A stretch of DNA of 64,000 nucleotides from Larimichthys crocea (GCF_000972845.2 NC_040011.1:28636806-28700805); one strand, 5' to 3'; shown: positions 1-12,770, counted from the first letter of the stretch. Translations and numbers: made by a program. The notes: a model not told the origin generated them from the letters alone.

Positions 1-595
1 CACCTGGTCGCCACTGCAGTACCCGCAGGCTGTACTCTCGCACACGAGCATAGTCAACGCTCTGTTTCTGCAGCAAACAGGCTGAAAGATAATACATACA
101 CAGTATAATACAAGATATTGTACACCCTGTACCAAGCTGCCAATTTCTCTCATTAGTAAACTGAGCAGACTATAGTTATTCAAACTGATTTTAACAGAGC
201 CTGGGATATATTTAAGTCAAATCTAGTACTCTTTTCATGCTTGAGAGGTTTTATCTACCAGCTAAGTTGTTGTAGCAGTCCCCTTGTGTGTTTCTCAGCA
301 TAGCCTCCTGTTCAGGTGTGAGGACAGGTGTCTCAGGTCCAAATCCTTTGACTGACGTCATCACATCAGAATCGAGGCCTCTGAGGACCAGCAGAGCACG
401 GTGATAGCGCCCAATGGCAGAGCGAATGTTCTTCTCCCTGTAGAAAGCGTTTCCTTCTGTTTTCATTTGGGCTGCTTCCTCTAGTGAAGCCCAAACGGGC
501 TTTGCAGAGGTCTGTCTTTGTCCAGAAAAGCCTGGTGCTGTTGCTGCTGCTCCCTGCATATCCAGACTCCCCTCTCCTCCTCCTCCAGCCTCCAT
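1..595 (-). CDS. ttc9c: Tetratricopeptide repeat protein 9C, first two coding exons (partial)
   Basis: TTC9C is a small cytosolic protein with TPR helices; its partners are poorly known. Two exons are visible on the minus strand: 259-595 and 1 to about 78, the second running off the window. Exon 1 encodes a Gly/Ala-rich N-terminus, then a TPR start (KTEGNAFYREKN.. and IGRYHRALLVLRGLD) and the family signature LTPEQEAMLRNTQGDCYNNLA. It ends GCT G|GTAGAT. Exon 2 resumes after TTTCAG with CLLQKQSVDYARVREYSLRV, which matches the TTC9C continuation and restores the frame (LA-A-CLLQ). I start at the ATG at 595 because a good acceptor (TCCTTTGCAG) lies directly before it, which implies a 5' UTR intron; an upstream in-frame ATG at 673 would then be intronic. 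The N-terminal extension before the TPR is longer than in the short mammalian protein. The remaining C-terminal TPR part is off the window. Confidence 0.85.
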
Positions 596-1639
596 TTCTG
601 CAAAGGAGCCAGTCAGCTGTGGGATGAATAAGCAAACATAAACGAATGCGCTAGAAAGCTGCAGGAGAGACATTTCAGTTCAAACTCAACATTTAGTGTT
701 AACTAAACAGATATACTGGCTTAAATGAGAAATATCTGAGAAAATCACTACAGATACATCAGTCGTCATATCAGATTAGGCTCGAAGACTACTAATGTTA
801 CACGGAAAGCCAGTACTTTTACCAGTAAAATGTGGGCAATGTCCAAGCAGGGAGAGTCTAGAATCTATGTATGTTTGTCCCTACCATTTCCATTTTCTCC
901 TATTCTATCGAGCTCATTATCGAGAATTATAGGAAGCAACTATTTTGGAAATGATTCATCCTAGAGACTGGGAAAATCTCAATGAAGAAGGTGGTGCGAT
1001 ACTAAACTGCCGGGGTTCCCCCCTTTAAAAAGTGTGTGAAATTGTCCAGTGATGAAGTTGTAAAGTGCGACCGACTGAATACCCCTCAGCTCACCCTCTC
1101 ATTTCAGGTGTGAAGAAAAAACTGCAGTGGCCATGAAACATGTAACGAAAACGCCAGTTTTTAGTTTGTCCGTTCTGGGCTACTGTAGAAACATGGTGGA
1201 CCCCGTGGAAGAGGACCCACTCCCTCTGTGTATATAAAAGGCTCACAAACATAACAATTCTTATGTTTGTGATACTGTGAGATATTTTTTTCTATTTTAT
1301 TTTAATTTATACCTTATGCAGTTATTATTTATATCATGTTCACTTACTTCTGTAATATTATTTATATTATGGTCACTACTCTTGCATTAATAGTATTATT
1401 TGTATCATGGTCACTTTCTTTGCAATGTTTCTTACACTATGGTCACTTTACACATTTCACATTACAATACTCTTTTTATATATCATGCCACTTTTATCCT
1501 CAGTATTTGTCTGTTTTAAAGGGTGATTGTTTTTCCTGTTTATTGTGTAGGTTATAGATATTTTTGTCTGTTTATTGTGTGTGTTTTTTTTTGTTGCCTT
1601 TTCTCCTTTTTTCTAATTCTGTAGTGTATGCTAATCTTT
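596..1639. other. Upstream region of ttc9c, no gene recognised
   Basis: I see no conserved coding exon here. It should contain the 5' UTR intron of ttc9c, judging from the acceptor just before the start codon at 595. The second half is AT-rich and leads into a retroposon tail. Confidence 0.5.
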
Positions 1640-1712
1640 CCTCTGCTGCTGTAACATTTCCCCGTGGTGGGATGAATAAAGTATATCTAATCTAATCTAA
1701 TCTAATCTAATG
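1640..1712 (+). mobile_element. Retroposon 3' tail ending in (TCTAA)n
   Basis: The segment reads CTGCTGCTGTAACA, then a GTGGTGGGATGAATAAAGTA stretch and four to five TCTAA units. The same module occurs in the opposite orientation at about 54997-55070, where it extends further. A shared 3' end with a short tandem tail is typical of teleost non-LTR elements. Nothing coding remains in this copy. Confidence 0.6.
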
Positions 1713-1839
1713 AAGTCTAACTTCAAATTTAACCCCCCAGAAATAGATGGAGTCATGTGCAGCCCGTTGACTTCATCAGTCTTTCACCTCCACCCTTCAC
1801 TACATGTTTATCTTTCTCTCACCGCTCCTGTCTTCCGTT

Positions 1840-2290
1840 GCTAGGAAACGTTAGCTTCCACGCTAAGCTGGAGTCCATGGTGATGTTATAATTAGATGAC
1901 GTCATTAATTTGGAACGCTCGCGCACTTTAAACGGACGTTAACGGTTGGTGGCTACAGCTAGCCGAGCCGAGCCGAGCCGAGCTAGCAGAGTCACCGTGC
2001 TAACTTCACCTGTTTACACGCTAGCTAAGCCTCGTTGTGTTCAGTTCAGGGTGTGCACACACCTGCACGGTTTGGCACGTTAAAGTGAAACGGATAAGTC
2101 GCTGTGCATCATCTCACCTGACGCGCCACCGAAAGGATAATCAACGGCCAGCTAACTGCTTCCAGTTGCTAATCATTGTGCTGCTGTTCGGCCGCTTCCG
2201 TGTTTCGAACGAAGCGGTCAGAACTTCAACTGCACGCCGCGAGACTGCCACCACGAGGCCGAGCAGGGAACTACGCCACATAAAAACAAC
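1840..2290. promoter_or_regulatory. GC/CpG-rich block with a perfect CRE palindrome
   Basis: The block is richer in CpG than its AT-rich surroundings. It holds a perfect cAMP-response element TGACGTCA at 1897-1904, a CGCTCGCGC stretch just after it, and four AGCCG units at 1961-1980. This is what an unmethylated vertebrate promoter looks like. It could drive the minus-strand ttc9c through a non-coding first exon or an unrecognised plus-strand transcript; an open frame at 2037-2390 shows no family resemblance. No start site can be assigned from sequence alone. Confidence 0.4.
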
Positions 2291-2667
2291 GTTTATTCAA
2301 TTCAGCATACTCTTTCTTCTAATATACATACTCATTCTTAAAGTAAAAAAAGAGAAATATAAGAAGAGGTACAAAAAAGGTAGTTTTTAAATTTATTTTA
2401 TTTACTTTACATACATGTTCAATTTTAATCTTAAGCGTGGAGACTCCTTGGGTTATGTACACTATGTACTGCAAACTAAACTTGCATTTAATTGCATTTG
2501 TTCTAGTATATTTCTGTTTGTTATAGTTCTATTTCCTTATTTTTATTTTTAAAAAGTATTTTTTTTGTTTTGCTTTTTATATAGTTTTCTATTTTATTTA
2601 GATTTAATTCAACTCTGCACGTTTAATTTCTTTGTACACTTAATTTCTCTGCATAGGTTAATTTTAA

Positions 2668-2669
2668 TC

Positions 2670-2746
<77 letters not shown>
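2668..2746. repeat. (CTAT)n microsatellite
   Basis: This is an almost perfect run of about 19 CTAT units. It follows AT-rich sequence resembling the 3' end of the LINE copy at 13.7-14.1 kb, which also ends in (CTAT)n, so it is probably a LINE tail expanded into a microsatellite. Confidence 0.9.
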
Positions 2747-2768
2747 TGTGACGTTTTTCAGGCCAAGG

Positions 2769-2876
2769 ACCCCATAGCTGATAGAAAGAGATAATATGCA
2801 ACACAATTATTACCCCATAGCTGATAGAAAGAGATAATATGCAACACAATTATTTATTTATTATTGTGTTGCATAT
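2769..2876. repeat. Direct 43-bp duplication followed by an inverted copy (hairpin)
   Basis: A unit beginning ACCCCATAGCTGATAG occurs twice head to tail (about 2769-2811 and 2812-2854). Its end, TAATATGCAACACAAT, is then repeated in inverted orientation (ATTGTGTTGCATATTA) about 10 bases later, giving a strong potential hairpin. Confidence 0.75.
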
Positions 2877-4098
2877 TAAACTGGACCTACAGTAAGGTGT
2901 GCTAGCTCACATGATTGTACAATAATTCATGTGTAATTAATACTATCATATATATATATATATATATTCTCACAAATAGGCCTATTGATGTAAAAATATG
3001 TTGGATTCATGCTAATGTGTGTTATGGAACTTTCTATCCTTAGGTTACATGGGGTCAGGTATGGGCCTTGAGGTCCTACAGTAGCAGCTGTTTGGGTTCG
3101 CTTGAGGAAGGCAGGTGCCAGCCTATCTCAACGATGTCTGATGACCAAGGTCGAAGGAAATGAATGTTGGCTTCCTAGACATAATAGATAGCTTGCTGTT
3201 GACGTACCATTAACAAAAACAGACAACAGTGGCCTCAGTGGGATGAAAGCTGACCACCAGCATGAGTTGGGCAGAATAGAGACAGACTTATATGCATACC
3301 TGATGGTATCTGAGAATGCGTTTGAAGGCCCAGGCCATAAACAGTAATGGTATGTAAGTGGGCAAATAGGGGTACTTCCATTCTGCTGAATGCAGGTCCA
3401 GGGTATACATATGACAATATAAGGGCAGGAAATACCACTTTTCACTACTTTATTTATCACATTTATTTACTTCCCAGCTTATTTTGGCTTTTATTGATTG
3501 TTTGATAGTTAAACATAGACTTGGTAAAAAAAAAAAAACAACAACATACAAGTAACAAAACAGACTAAGTTAATCAAATGGATTAACAAAGAAATTACAC
3601 CAGAGCACAATGGAGGAAGTTCTCTGCTCGAAGAGATATAAAGTATTGACTCAACAATTACACTATAATGTTGCAGATGGTAAATGTGGGACTAATTTAA
3701 AAGACTTTATATACTGCTTGGTAGCTTGTGAATGTCAAAGATCAATAAAGTCTTATCTTAACCAGTAATAATACATAGTAGTTTATTTATTGTTTATATT
3801 TTGGATTATTAATGTGAATCTGCAGAGTAAGCTAACTAGTACTGGAGTAAAAAAAAATCAATATCCCTCCCTGAAATATAGTAGAATATAAAGTAAATGG
3901 AAATACTGAAGTACAAGTATCTCAAAATTGTGCAAAAGTAAAGTACTTACACCACTATTATTATAAATTCATAACTCATGCACTTGTTACAAGTAACTGT
4001 CACACCATCCTATGACCAAGATGATCAAGTATTTTGTATAAAAATAGAGACATGATCATATATCTCCATACAAAGCAAGTTAACATCACGTTTCCCTT
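2877..4098. other. Intergenic, AT-rich, no gene recognised
   Basis: It contains an (AT)n run near 2948-2968 and a retroposon-like end near 3738-3760 (AATAAAGTCTTATCTTA). Just before 4098 lies the presumed 3' UTR of the choline-transporter-like gene. No conserved exon was found on either strand. Confidence 0.5.
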
Positions 4099-7000
4099 TC
4101 AGTTCTGCTTATTTGTAGCCAACATTAATTCAGTCTCATTCTGAATTTCAGGTTTCTCCCTCTCGTCTGTGTTGGTGATGCCGTTGCTCATTAATATTAT
4201 GTTTTGTTTTCGGGTTTTGACTTTAAATACGTCCCACCTCTCAGGAATCACTCCTTTATTGAAAAGCATTGAAGCCAGAAAGGAGAACAACAAAGTGGCA
4301 AAGATGGTGGACAACATGCAGATAGTCCTAACAGGAGCGCGCTGGACATATACACCATCCTCAAGAGTGCAACCAGGCAAGTGGAGAACAATGGGCAATC
4401 CTATTGATGGCTCACCGCTCAGTATTCTCAGCAACAAACCAACTAGCAAGCCCATAATGGAGCCATAGCCATTAGAAATGTTGGAAAAGAGGACGCAGAC
4501 GAGTTGAGGAAACATGATAGTGTAGGTTATGTCTGAGCCCAGGATCCAGAAAACCATGATGCTGTTATGTAGGAAGGTGAGCAACGTGCCAGCCAAGCCC
4601 ACCAACACCACGGTGACACGGATCACCCACTGCAGCTCCCTGTCTGATGCCTGCAGAGGAAAAATACATGAAGTTGAGACAATAAAGAAATAATCACAAA
4701 TCTATCCTTCCCCTCCTCTTACCTTGGTCCTCAGGATGTTCTTATAAATGTTGGATGTGAAGATGGAGGCGGCTGACAATAAAGCAGAGTCTGTTGAGGA
4801 CATCACAGCAGCAGCTATGGCTCCGATACCAATGATGGAGATGTAGTGTGGGGTGAGGTGCTGGAGAGCGATAGGCAGAACCAGACCAGCATCTCCACGC
4901 TCATATGGGGACGGCAGGCCGTATGCAGTCGTGTTCCAGTCTGACACCAAAATGTAAAAATGTAAGCATAAATAAGACTCACTATTCTTTTCTACTGAAT
5001 TCTGTCGCTGCACCTGTTGATGCTGCAACTGCTCCGATCAATATAGATGGGACGCCGAGTATGAAGATGAGAGGAGCAGCAATAAAGCAGGTGATCCTGG
5101 CTGTGGCTGATGAGGAGGCTGACAGGGTTCTCTGGTGGAAGTCCTGATATCCCAGGTTACCAAGAGCCTGATAGAAAACAGACAAAACAACTCTTTCTCA
5201 TCACTCTGTACCTTAAGGACCATGATGTGAGTCTTGTGTGTTTATTTTTGGGAAATAAAGTTGATTAAATGTCCTTGTTATCTTTGGAACGGGTACAATG
5301 ATAATTTATTCAGTTCATTTACTGGCTGCTGGTAAGTTTGAAATATTTTAACTCTGAATTTGCCTTGATTGTTGCCTTGAACTTATCTTGTTTCACCTTT
5401 ATTGCTTTGGAAAGAAAAGTTACATTCATAAACATAGTTTATTATTATTTTATTTCTTTCTTATTATCATGCTTTCAGATTTTTGTGTCTTTTTTGATAG
5501 CAACAGTAGAGACATCGACTCAAATGGGAATGTTGCTGTTACATGGTCAGCTGGTCACCTTCAACTTTGACCAAGCCAATGTGCTGGGTCTGCCAATAGA
5601 AACACTATTAATACATTAGCACACTGCCAAACTACAAACCGTAGCATCGCTCTAACATGTATATAGTTTGAAGCCACTCTAAACAATATTAATTTATTAC
5701 CTGCCCCAGAAACTTGACATAACATCCTTTTTCAGGGCAGAGTGCGGGTTAATTACAGTGCAGGGAAATTTAATGTGACCATATATCATATAGTCAGCAC
5801 TCATGACCTTAAAGGATAGTTTGGGTTTTGTTAAAGCAAGGTCGTGTGCTTATGCATAGACAGTGTGTTAATCAACAATAGACAGCAGTCAACACAACCC
5901 CTTTTTGGGGAAGCAGACAGTCTCAGCATGGAAGTAGAGCAAAGCATGATGAAACATGATGCAACATATGCTCACTACAATGTACACTTTAACAGATATT
6001 AATTTTTTGGGTCTTATTTGTGCGGCTAAAACACATTTTTCTGCTGACCCTGTCCACAGCAGTGCTTTTCTCTTATTCTGTGTCTGCTTCTCCAAACTAG
6101 GAGCGCTCTGGCCACTGTTTACTGTAGGTAACACACTGATTTTACATAAGTATCTCATACAAACACACCTCGAAAAAAAAAGAAACAGGACTCCTCTTTT
6201 AGCAATGGCTCTGTTCATGTGTAGCAGTCAGCCCTGACAGTGTGACAGCGAGGCAGCATGAACCTTGAAACTGAAATCGCTAAAGTAACAGTACAAATAT
6301 ACTGAATGTAGTTTCTTACCAATACTAAGAAATTATCAATCCACCTCCACGTCCTGTCTTTATCCACTGAGCCAACCCAGGGGGGCTGGTAGGTGAAATT
6401 GAAAGCAGTCCTGCTGATGTCAGTTGAATGGGGGTTCATCAGGACAAAGGGGACACATAACCACTGCAAAAAAGACACCAAACCACTGACATAAAGATTT
6501 TAAAACATTAATATTCACTGGATAAAATGAAGTGAAAATTAGGTGTGACAGTTTCAGACAATCTACACTGATATGCTGCTGTGATGAGCAGACAGTTGAA
6601 GGCTTGGCAGGACCCCAGGGCAGCACCATGTACTTTCACAAGATAAAGTGAGATATAGTAGATGTAGTAATAGTTTTCGTCCCTCAAGAGAAAATGTACT
6701 AAAACTGCAATCAATCTAAAAGTCAGAACAGGCTTTAACAAGCTTCGAGATGTTGTTGAAGTTAACAGTTGAAAGTAAAGAACTCACCAAACTAAAGAAT
6801 ATGAGGATTAGCTGGATGATGTCTGTGTACGCAACAGAGTAGAGGCCTCCCAGTAGAGTGTAGACGATGGCTACTGCAGCAGAGATCCAAATGCAAAGAG
6901 CGTACGACAAATCCAGGATCACACTCATGGTTGCACCTATAAAGTAACACAGACTCATAAACACATTTGGTACATTTAACACTATATTAGAATGATGCCT

Positions 7001-9589
7001 CATTCTCTTTAGCATGACATCCACTGTGCACAATCACTATGAATAAAGTTTAGATAAACGAATGGTACCAACTGGTGTGAGACTGCATTAAAGACTTGTA
7101 GTAGGTTTATTCTTTGCAAAGATCACACAGTCATACAGAGTGCATGCAGTCTGTATGATAAGAGACAAAAAGAAGTTGCACAAGAGCACATTATTTAGTT
7201 TCGTTGTCATTGTGGTGGCTTCACTGAAGATAAGGAAGTTGGCACAAGGTGACAATGAGAAAGAAAAAACGCTCACATACCTATGCATATAGTAATACAT
7301 TTCTACTTGCACATGTCTGTAATTTCCCATTACACTCTCCTCAGCTGTATTAGAGTCATTCACAAATAGGGGTGGGAATTGGAAAGATTTTATTGATGCC
7401 AGTGCCATTATTGAGTTGTCTTATCAGTCTGATTCTGATTCCTGATCAGTTTTCTGTGTGGGACAGCAGTCAAGCTCCATTGTTTGACTGTTGTTTAATC
7501 TGGAATTGCCACTATAGCCAAGTGCAACCAATTTTCCTGTTCAGGGATAATATCACACAGAGTTTCTCCACATCACATTAGGGTCATTCATGGGCGGACT
7601 GGGACCAAAAATCGGCCCTGGGGTCATTTGCAAAGTAATCACTCTGTGTGGATAAGGAATATCCTTATTTGGACCCTAGTGGGTCTAATAGGAATAAAAA
7701 CTAATAATCTGACTGAAAACAATACCTACTGCTAGGAATAGATGCCAGTTAGTTAGTTATTTTCATATGCTGCACTCCTCATAGAGATAGTATACCTGTG
7801 TTTTTCATCAAAGTCACGCAACTTAAGTTGCTTATCAAAACAAATAGCTTAAGTTATTTAAATTTGTTTTTACAGGTGGAGTGCTATAGTTGTGTAGCCA
7901 CTCTTCACTCATTATATCACATCTATTTAGCATGGGATAACTTCACAGCATAAGATATAGCTGCATTGATCTTGTCATCATAAAGATCCTTAAACACGTT
8001 TCACCATTTCACCTGGCAACATTGCTGGAATTAATTTACTGTTCTACATATACGTACATATAGTGTGTTCATCTTCGTCACAGTGCTAAAAGTCAACAAT
8101 GGTAGGAACGCAAATTGTAATACTGCAAAAAGTGACATTTAGAGAAAATCTATACACATCTATGTGACTTACCTAAGCCAATGAGAGTTCCTGTAACCCA
8201 GATTATGTCCGATATCAGCAGCGCCACAGACAGAACTCCACTTATTGAATTTCCATACTTGATCTGGAATGGGTCCATCATTGTCACATATTTTCTGTCT
8301 CTCATTTTCTTAGCGAAGAAAAGTCCACCTTCATGATTGGATTGAAAGGAGACAGGAGTTTTCATTTTGGCTGTTTAAAAGAGCTTCATATGCAGTATCA
8401 CTGTTTCCCTTTCATGTACAGTATTCAATATTTTGTGATGACTTTCAAAATGTGTCCAGTTATTATATACCACATCTAATGCAATATATTTTTATTATCA
8501 TATATCAATATCATAGTGAGAAAAAACTGAAGTAATGTCTTACCAACAATGAAAGACAGGGCTGCTGTTAATGGCATGACAGCCCAGGTCAGTCCCATGG
8601 TTGGAGTGTACACTGCCTCTGTCAGACCAACGATGAAGCCTCCTCCAACAAATGTAGCTGTAGGAAGCATGCATATAGTATATACATATTTCCTATATTT
8701 GTGAGACATATTTACAACAACATACAGACCATCACTGAACACATTGTAACCCAGTGCTTAGACAAATTTATTACATTTATTACTTTTATTTACTTTTATT
8801 TTACGTTAAGATGAATTTTAAGTTAAACAAGACGTGTTTACCTTCTTTTTATTCTTCTTCTTAAGACTATTTTTAAAATTTGTTTTAGTTTTAGTTTTTA
8901 AATTCAGTAATCACATTAAATAAAGTATTTACTGCCGTTTTGAAATCTTGAGGATCTTAATAGGAAGTTTGGGCATTGATTGAAAAAGCCTGAATGTCAC
9001 ACCATAGGACACAGTGTAGTTTAGTGAAATGTTTAAAACAACAGTGAAAGAATTGACAAGGTTTTTATTGTCCTTACATTTTCTTAAATATCAGTCTACA
9101 CACAACATAAATATATATGTGGTACATACTCTGCATACTGGTCAAATAGCTGGATATAAAAGGCTCATTTTAGGATAACAAAAACACAATGATTCTTATT
9201 TTAAGGTAATTGTAAACTAATGAAAACAAACTTTTATATTATCTAATATTATATTATATTTAATTAATTATATGATATTCTTTATCTTATATTATTTAGT
9301 ATATAGATTATATTATATTATATTATTGAATTAAGGGTCATCCAGATGTTACCCTAAACCTACTTTTTCCTATGTATGTTTCAAATGCCCTCATCACACA
9401 TTTACCTGTCATGGTGAAGACTCCCACTGCCAGACTGATCCCTCTGTTGCCCAGCAAAGTGACCTCTGTCCGGTCTGCCTGGCTGCTGTTCTGTACCCGC
9501 TTAGACTTCATGGAGGCCCAGATGCCGGTGGCCAGCACCAGCAGGTAGAAGAGGACCATCACCACCAGTCCTGGGACGTTTAGGCTCAT
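4099..9589 (-). CDS. slc5a7: High-affinity choline transporter-like protein (sodium:solute symporter, SLC5A7 family)
   Basis: SLC5A7 (CHT1) imports choline with Na+ across the plasma membrane of cholinergic neurons. Coding exons on the minus strand: 9406-9589, 8544-8657, 8173-8328, 6788-6936, 6320-6463, 5014-5167, 4723-4940, 4099-4650. All have GT-AG borders and total 1671 nt (556 aa; human CHT1 has 580). Family segments in order: the N-terminal helix ([16 protein letters not shown]), [49 protein letters not shown], the [17 protein letters not shown] block, [31 protein letters not shown], and a final exon with [11 protein letters not shown] and SGEPSI. The C-terminal tail is short and ends LMLATNKQN. 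It is clearly CHT-type, but diverged enough that I think it is a teleost paralogue rather than the canonical neuronal gene; transport substrate is therefore inferred. Introns hold only repeats. Confidence 0.85.
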
Positions 9590-10040
9590 CGTGCACTGAC
9601 TGACTGAATGTGGCTCCCTCTGTGCATTGACTCTGTGTTAAAACAAGAAGGAGCGGATTCCTTTATAACTGCATTGTGTTTCCTGTTGTTTTCCCTCCCC
9701 CCTGTTTTTCTCTGCTGTTCATATTTGTGTTGCTGGGCCTCTGGTCTTCCCTCTGGTCATCCTACTCCAGCTCATCTTGTTGTCAACCCTCTCAGTATAT
9801 AAAAGTGGTTCAGCCCTCCAGACACTGTCAGATTGTAACTACGCATGGCCAACTTTGTACACTCTGCTCATGGAAACTTAATCCTCCTGTCTTTGTGCTG
9901 CAGGAATACAGGTATAGCTGGTGGTGCGGTACCTCTGACCTGCAGAACCCACAAGCCCTGCAGCAATTTTTCACCTTGCTACCTGCCCCTGCATCAGTTT
10001 GTCTGGTCCTTAAAGCCACCTTAATCTCACAGCCCTCTGA
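9590..10040. other. Upstream flank of the choline-transporter-like gene
   Basis: This is the likely 5' UTR and promoter side of the minus-strand gene starting at 9589. It contains plus-strand open frames with no family resemblance. TATATAAAAG near 9796 is on the plus strand and cannot be assigned to a gene. Confidence 0.35.
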
Positions 10041-11025
10041 ATATCAGTTAGTGTTTGCACTTTAGGTCTGCAGATGTTACACCATTACAATAATATGGGT
10101 TCTAGCTTGAATAAAAATGATTAATTTAAATTTGTAAATTTATATTAAAAAACATTTCACTTCAGGCTAATTTCACACTTACTGCTGAGTGAGCTCTTCT
10201 AGTATTTACTCTGAATTCACTCATTTAAAGAATGTTTGGTTTCAATAAATCTAATGGTAATAAAATAATTGAACAATATATTATTAATAATGATTCTTTC
10301 TGCAAATTTAAGAACACAAAACGTTTTCATTCATTTTATTTTAAAATGGAGCAATACATGAAACCATGTTCTCCCCCAAAAACAAGGTGGCTATCTGACT
10401 GATAAAGTTATCTACTAGTCTCAGATGTTTGCTGTATCACAGCCAAATTATCGAACATAAACTAGCAGGCTCGGGCAATGGCTAACTTCAGCTGAAGCAA
10501 ACACCAGATAGAAACTGTTAGCTGCTACTGTCACAGGCTTGAGCAAATTAGATGACTGAATGAATAGCAGTCACTCAATTAATTAACCAGTCTGCTGTGC
10601 CTCTCTTACCTAGATCCAGACCTGTAAATCCACCGAGTCCACAAAGATGACTTAGCAGTCTGAACCCAGAGACAGAAATGTGGAGGAAGTAAACCCAACC
10701 AAGAGGACTTGCCTAAAGGGGGCTGAACTTATATTAGAGTAAGAGTAGCTGTAGGTGTGGTCATGAAAAACTATAGTTTAAAAAGATGAAGGATCTATTA
10801 AGAATGAAGAATACAGTAAGGATATAAGTATTTCTTTTATATTTTGATATTACGCACAATAATTCATCATTCATCATGAAAAGGTTATCATGTGGGAACA
10901 TTTTCACACGACAATGATCAAATTATCATGAGTTATTTTCACAATTATTGTCTACAAACAAGTTATTTTCACAAGATAATTATTAAAGATAATTAACCTG
11001 TGCGCACATCAAGCCACATTTCTTT
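10041..11025. repeat. Roughly 1-kb segment, copy 1 of a near-identical pair
   Basis: It begins TATCAGTTAGTGTTTGCACT and ends CACATCAAGCCACATTTC. The same sequence recurs at 11224-12191 with scattered one- or two-base indels, many of them in homopolymers, and few substitutions. No coding content is recognised. Confidence 0.8.
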
Positions 11026-11040
11026 TTTTTTCTTCAAGAA

Positions 11041-11223
11041 TAGAATGAGGGCCAGGGCCAGGTCAGAGAGGTGACATCTAGATTGGGGACATACTGACTA
11101 CTCATTAGGCAGTATGTTGAAGAAAACTGTTTAGATGCTTTATACGCAAATTGTCTGTTAACAATTTACAGGGGTTGAGACAGCCAATCTTTAGGAAAAT
11201 GTATAAGAACCAACTGTCAGAGC
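11041..11223. repeat. 183-bp segment, repeated at 13265-13447 and partly at 48430-48490
   Basis: It starts TAGAATGAGGGCCAGG, includes GGTCAGAGAGGTGACATC and TTGGGGACATACTG, and ends ACCAACTGTCAGAGC. A diverged copy of its first part is attached to a LINE end in the zdhhc24 intron, so the segment is probably the 3' untranslated part of that LINE family. Confidence 0.7.
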
Positions 11224-12191
11224 ATATCAGTTAGTTTTCACTTTAGGTCTGCAGATGTTACACCATTACAATAATATGGGTTCTCTAGCTTGAATAAAAA
11301 TAGTAATTTAAATTTGTAAATTTATATTAAAAAACATTTCACTTCAGGCTAATTTCACACTTACTGCTGAGTGAGCTCTTCTAGTATTTACTCGGAATTC
11401 ACTCATTAAAGAATGTTGTTTTCAATAAATCTAATGGTAAAAAATTGAAATATATGTATTAATAATGATTCTTTCTGCAAATTTAAGAACACAAAACGTT
11501 TTCATTCATTTTATTTTAAATGGAGCAATACATGAAACCATGTTCTCCCCCAAAACAAGGTGGCTATCTGACTGATAAAGTTTATCACTAGTCCAGATGT
11601 TTGTTGCTGTATCACAGCCAAATTATCGAACATAAACAGCAGGCTCGGGCAATGGCTAACTTCAGCTGAAGCAAACACCAGATAGAAACTGTTAGCTGCT
11701 ACTGTCACAGGCTTGAGCAAATTAGATACTGAATGAATAGCAGTCACTCAATAATTAACCAGTCTGCTGTGCCTCTCTTACCTAGATCCAGACCTGTAAA
11801 TCCACCGAGTCCCAAAGATGACTTAGCAGTCTGAACCAGAGACAGAAATGTGGAGAAGTAAACCCAACCAAGAGGACTTGCCTAAAGGGGGCTGAACTTA
11901 TATTAGAGTAAGAGTAGCTGTAGGTGTGGCCATGAAAAACATAGTTTAAAAAGATGAAGGATCTATTAAGAATGAAGAATACAGTAAGGATATAAGTAAT
12001 TTCTTTTATATTTTGATATTACGCACAAAATTCATCATTCATCATGAAAAGGTTTCATGTGGGAACATTTCCACACGACAATGATCAAATTATCATGAGT
12101 TATTTCACAATTATGGTCTACAAACAAGTTATTTTCACAAGATAATTATTAAAGATAATTAACCTGTGCGCACATCAAGCCACATTTCTTT
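11224..12191. repeat. Roughly 1-kb segment, copy 2 of a near-identical pair
   Basis: This copy follows the order of 10041-11025 throughout but is slightly shorter because of many single-base gaps. The difference pattern (indels rather than substitutions) fits uncorrected read errors or an unresolved second allele better than an old duplication. Confidence 0.8.
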
Positions 12192-12350
12192 ACAATTATA
12201 TTAATCTTTTGCCATTTGACACAGTAGTTTTGGTAGTTTTATACTACCTGTTATAAAAAATTAGGATTACACTGCTATTTAGATGTTTTAACTTAACGAT
12301 GTTTGTTCCTATTTATTACATGTCTTGAGGGCACTTCCCTTATTGCTGTG

Positions 12351-12360
12351 NNNNNNNNNN
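12351..12360. other. Assembly gap (10 Ns)
   Basis: Ten consecutive N characters sit at the centre of the duplicated block. Ten is a placeholder length, so the true distance is unknown. Confidence 0.99.
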
Positions 12361-12770
12361 TCCTCAGGAGCGCCTTTTCCTCTGTAACCCCGTGTAGTGT
12401 GTTGCACTGTAAATGCTCCTCTTGGTACAAGAACAATAAATTCAACTGGACAGGACACGATGTCATGACATGATGCCGCCTCAGTTCTGAAGAAGCTGTC
12501 CTCTATGGCCTGTCTGTATGTCCTTCGGACAGTGACACAACTACTCTGTGTTCATAAACGGTTATACTCAGTGCATCTACAGTATAAGTGGGAAGGGACA
12601 GATACAGGAAATCTTTCCTGCCACATGCCATCACACGTATAATAACAGCTAAAAAAATATATATATAATATATAAATATAATATATATATAAACTCAGTC
12701 ACAATTTACAGTCACGCGCACATTGCTCCTTCTTACTTGCATAAACTAATTTTATATTATACATTTACTA

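Noticed and set aside
353..360. Perfect CRE (TGACGTCA) near the window start
   Set aside because: It lies inside the ttc9c coding exon and encodes part of the conserved protein; nothing suggests regulation.
596..673. N-terminal extension of ttc9c starting at the ATG at 673 (MSLLQLSSAF...)
   Set aside because: A clean acceptor (TCCTTTGCAG) lies just before the ATG at 595, so the upstream codons are most likely intron.
2037..2390. 117-codon plus-strand frame after the CpG block
   Set aside because: No conserved segment, Lys/Tyr-rich end in AT-rich DNA, no splice or homology support.
2668..2746. CRISPR-like regular repeats (CTAT and other tandem tracts)
   Set aside because: These are simple microsatellites in a vertebrate genome, without spacers or cas genes.
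4169..4468. 99-codon plus-strand frame inside the choline-transporter-like gene
   Set aside because: Antisense shadow of the conserved last exon, which encodes a clear SLC5 C-terminus on the minus strand.
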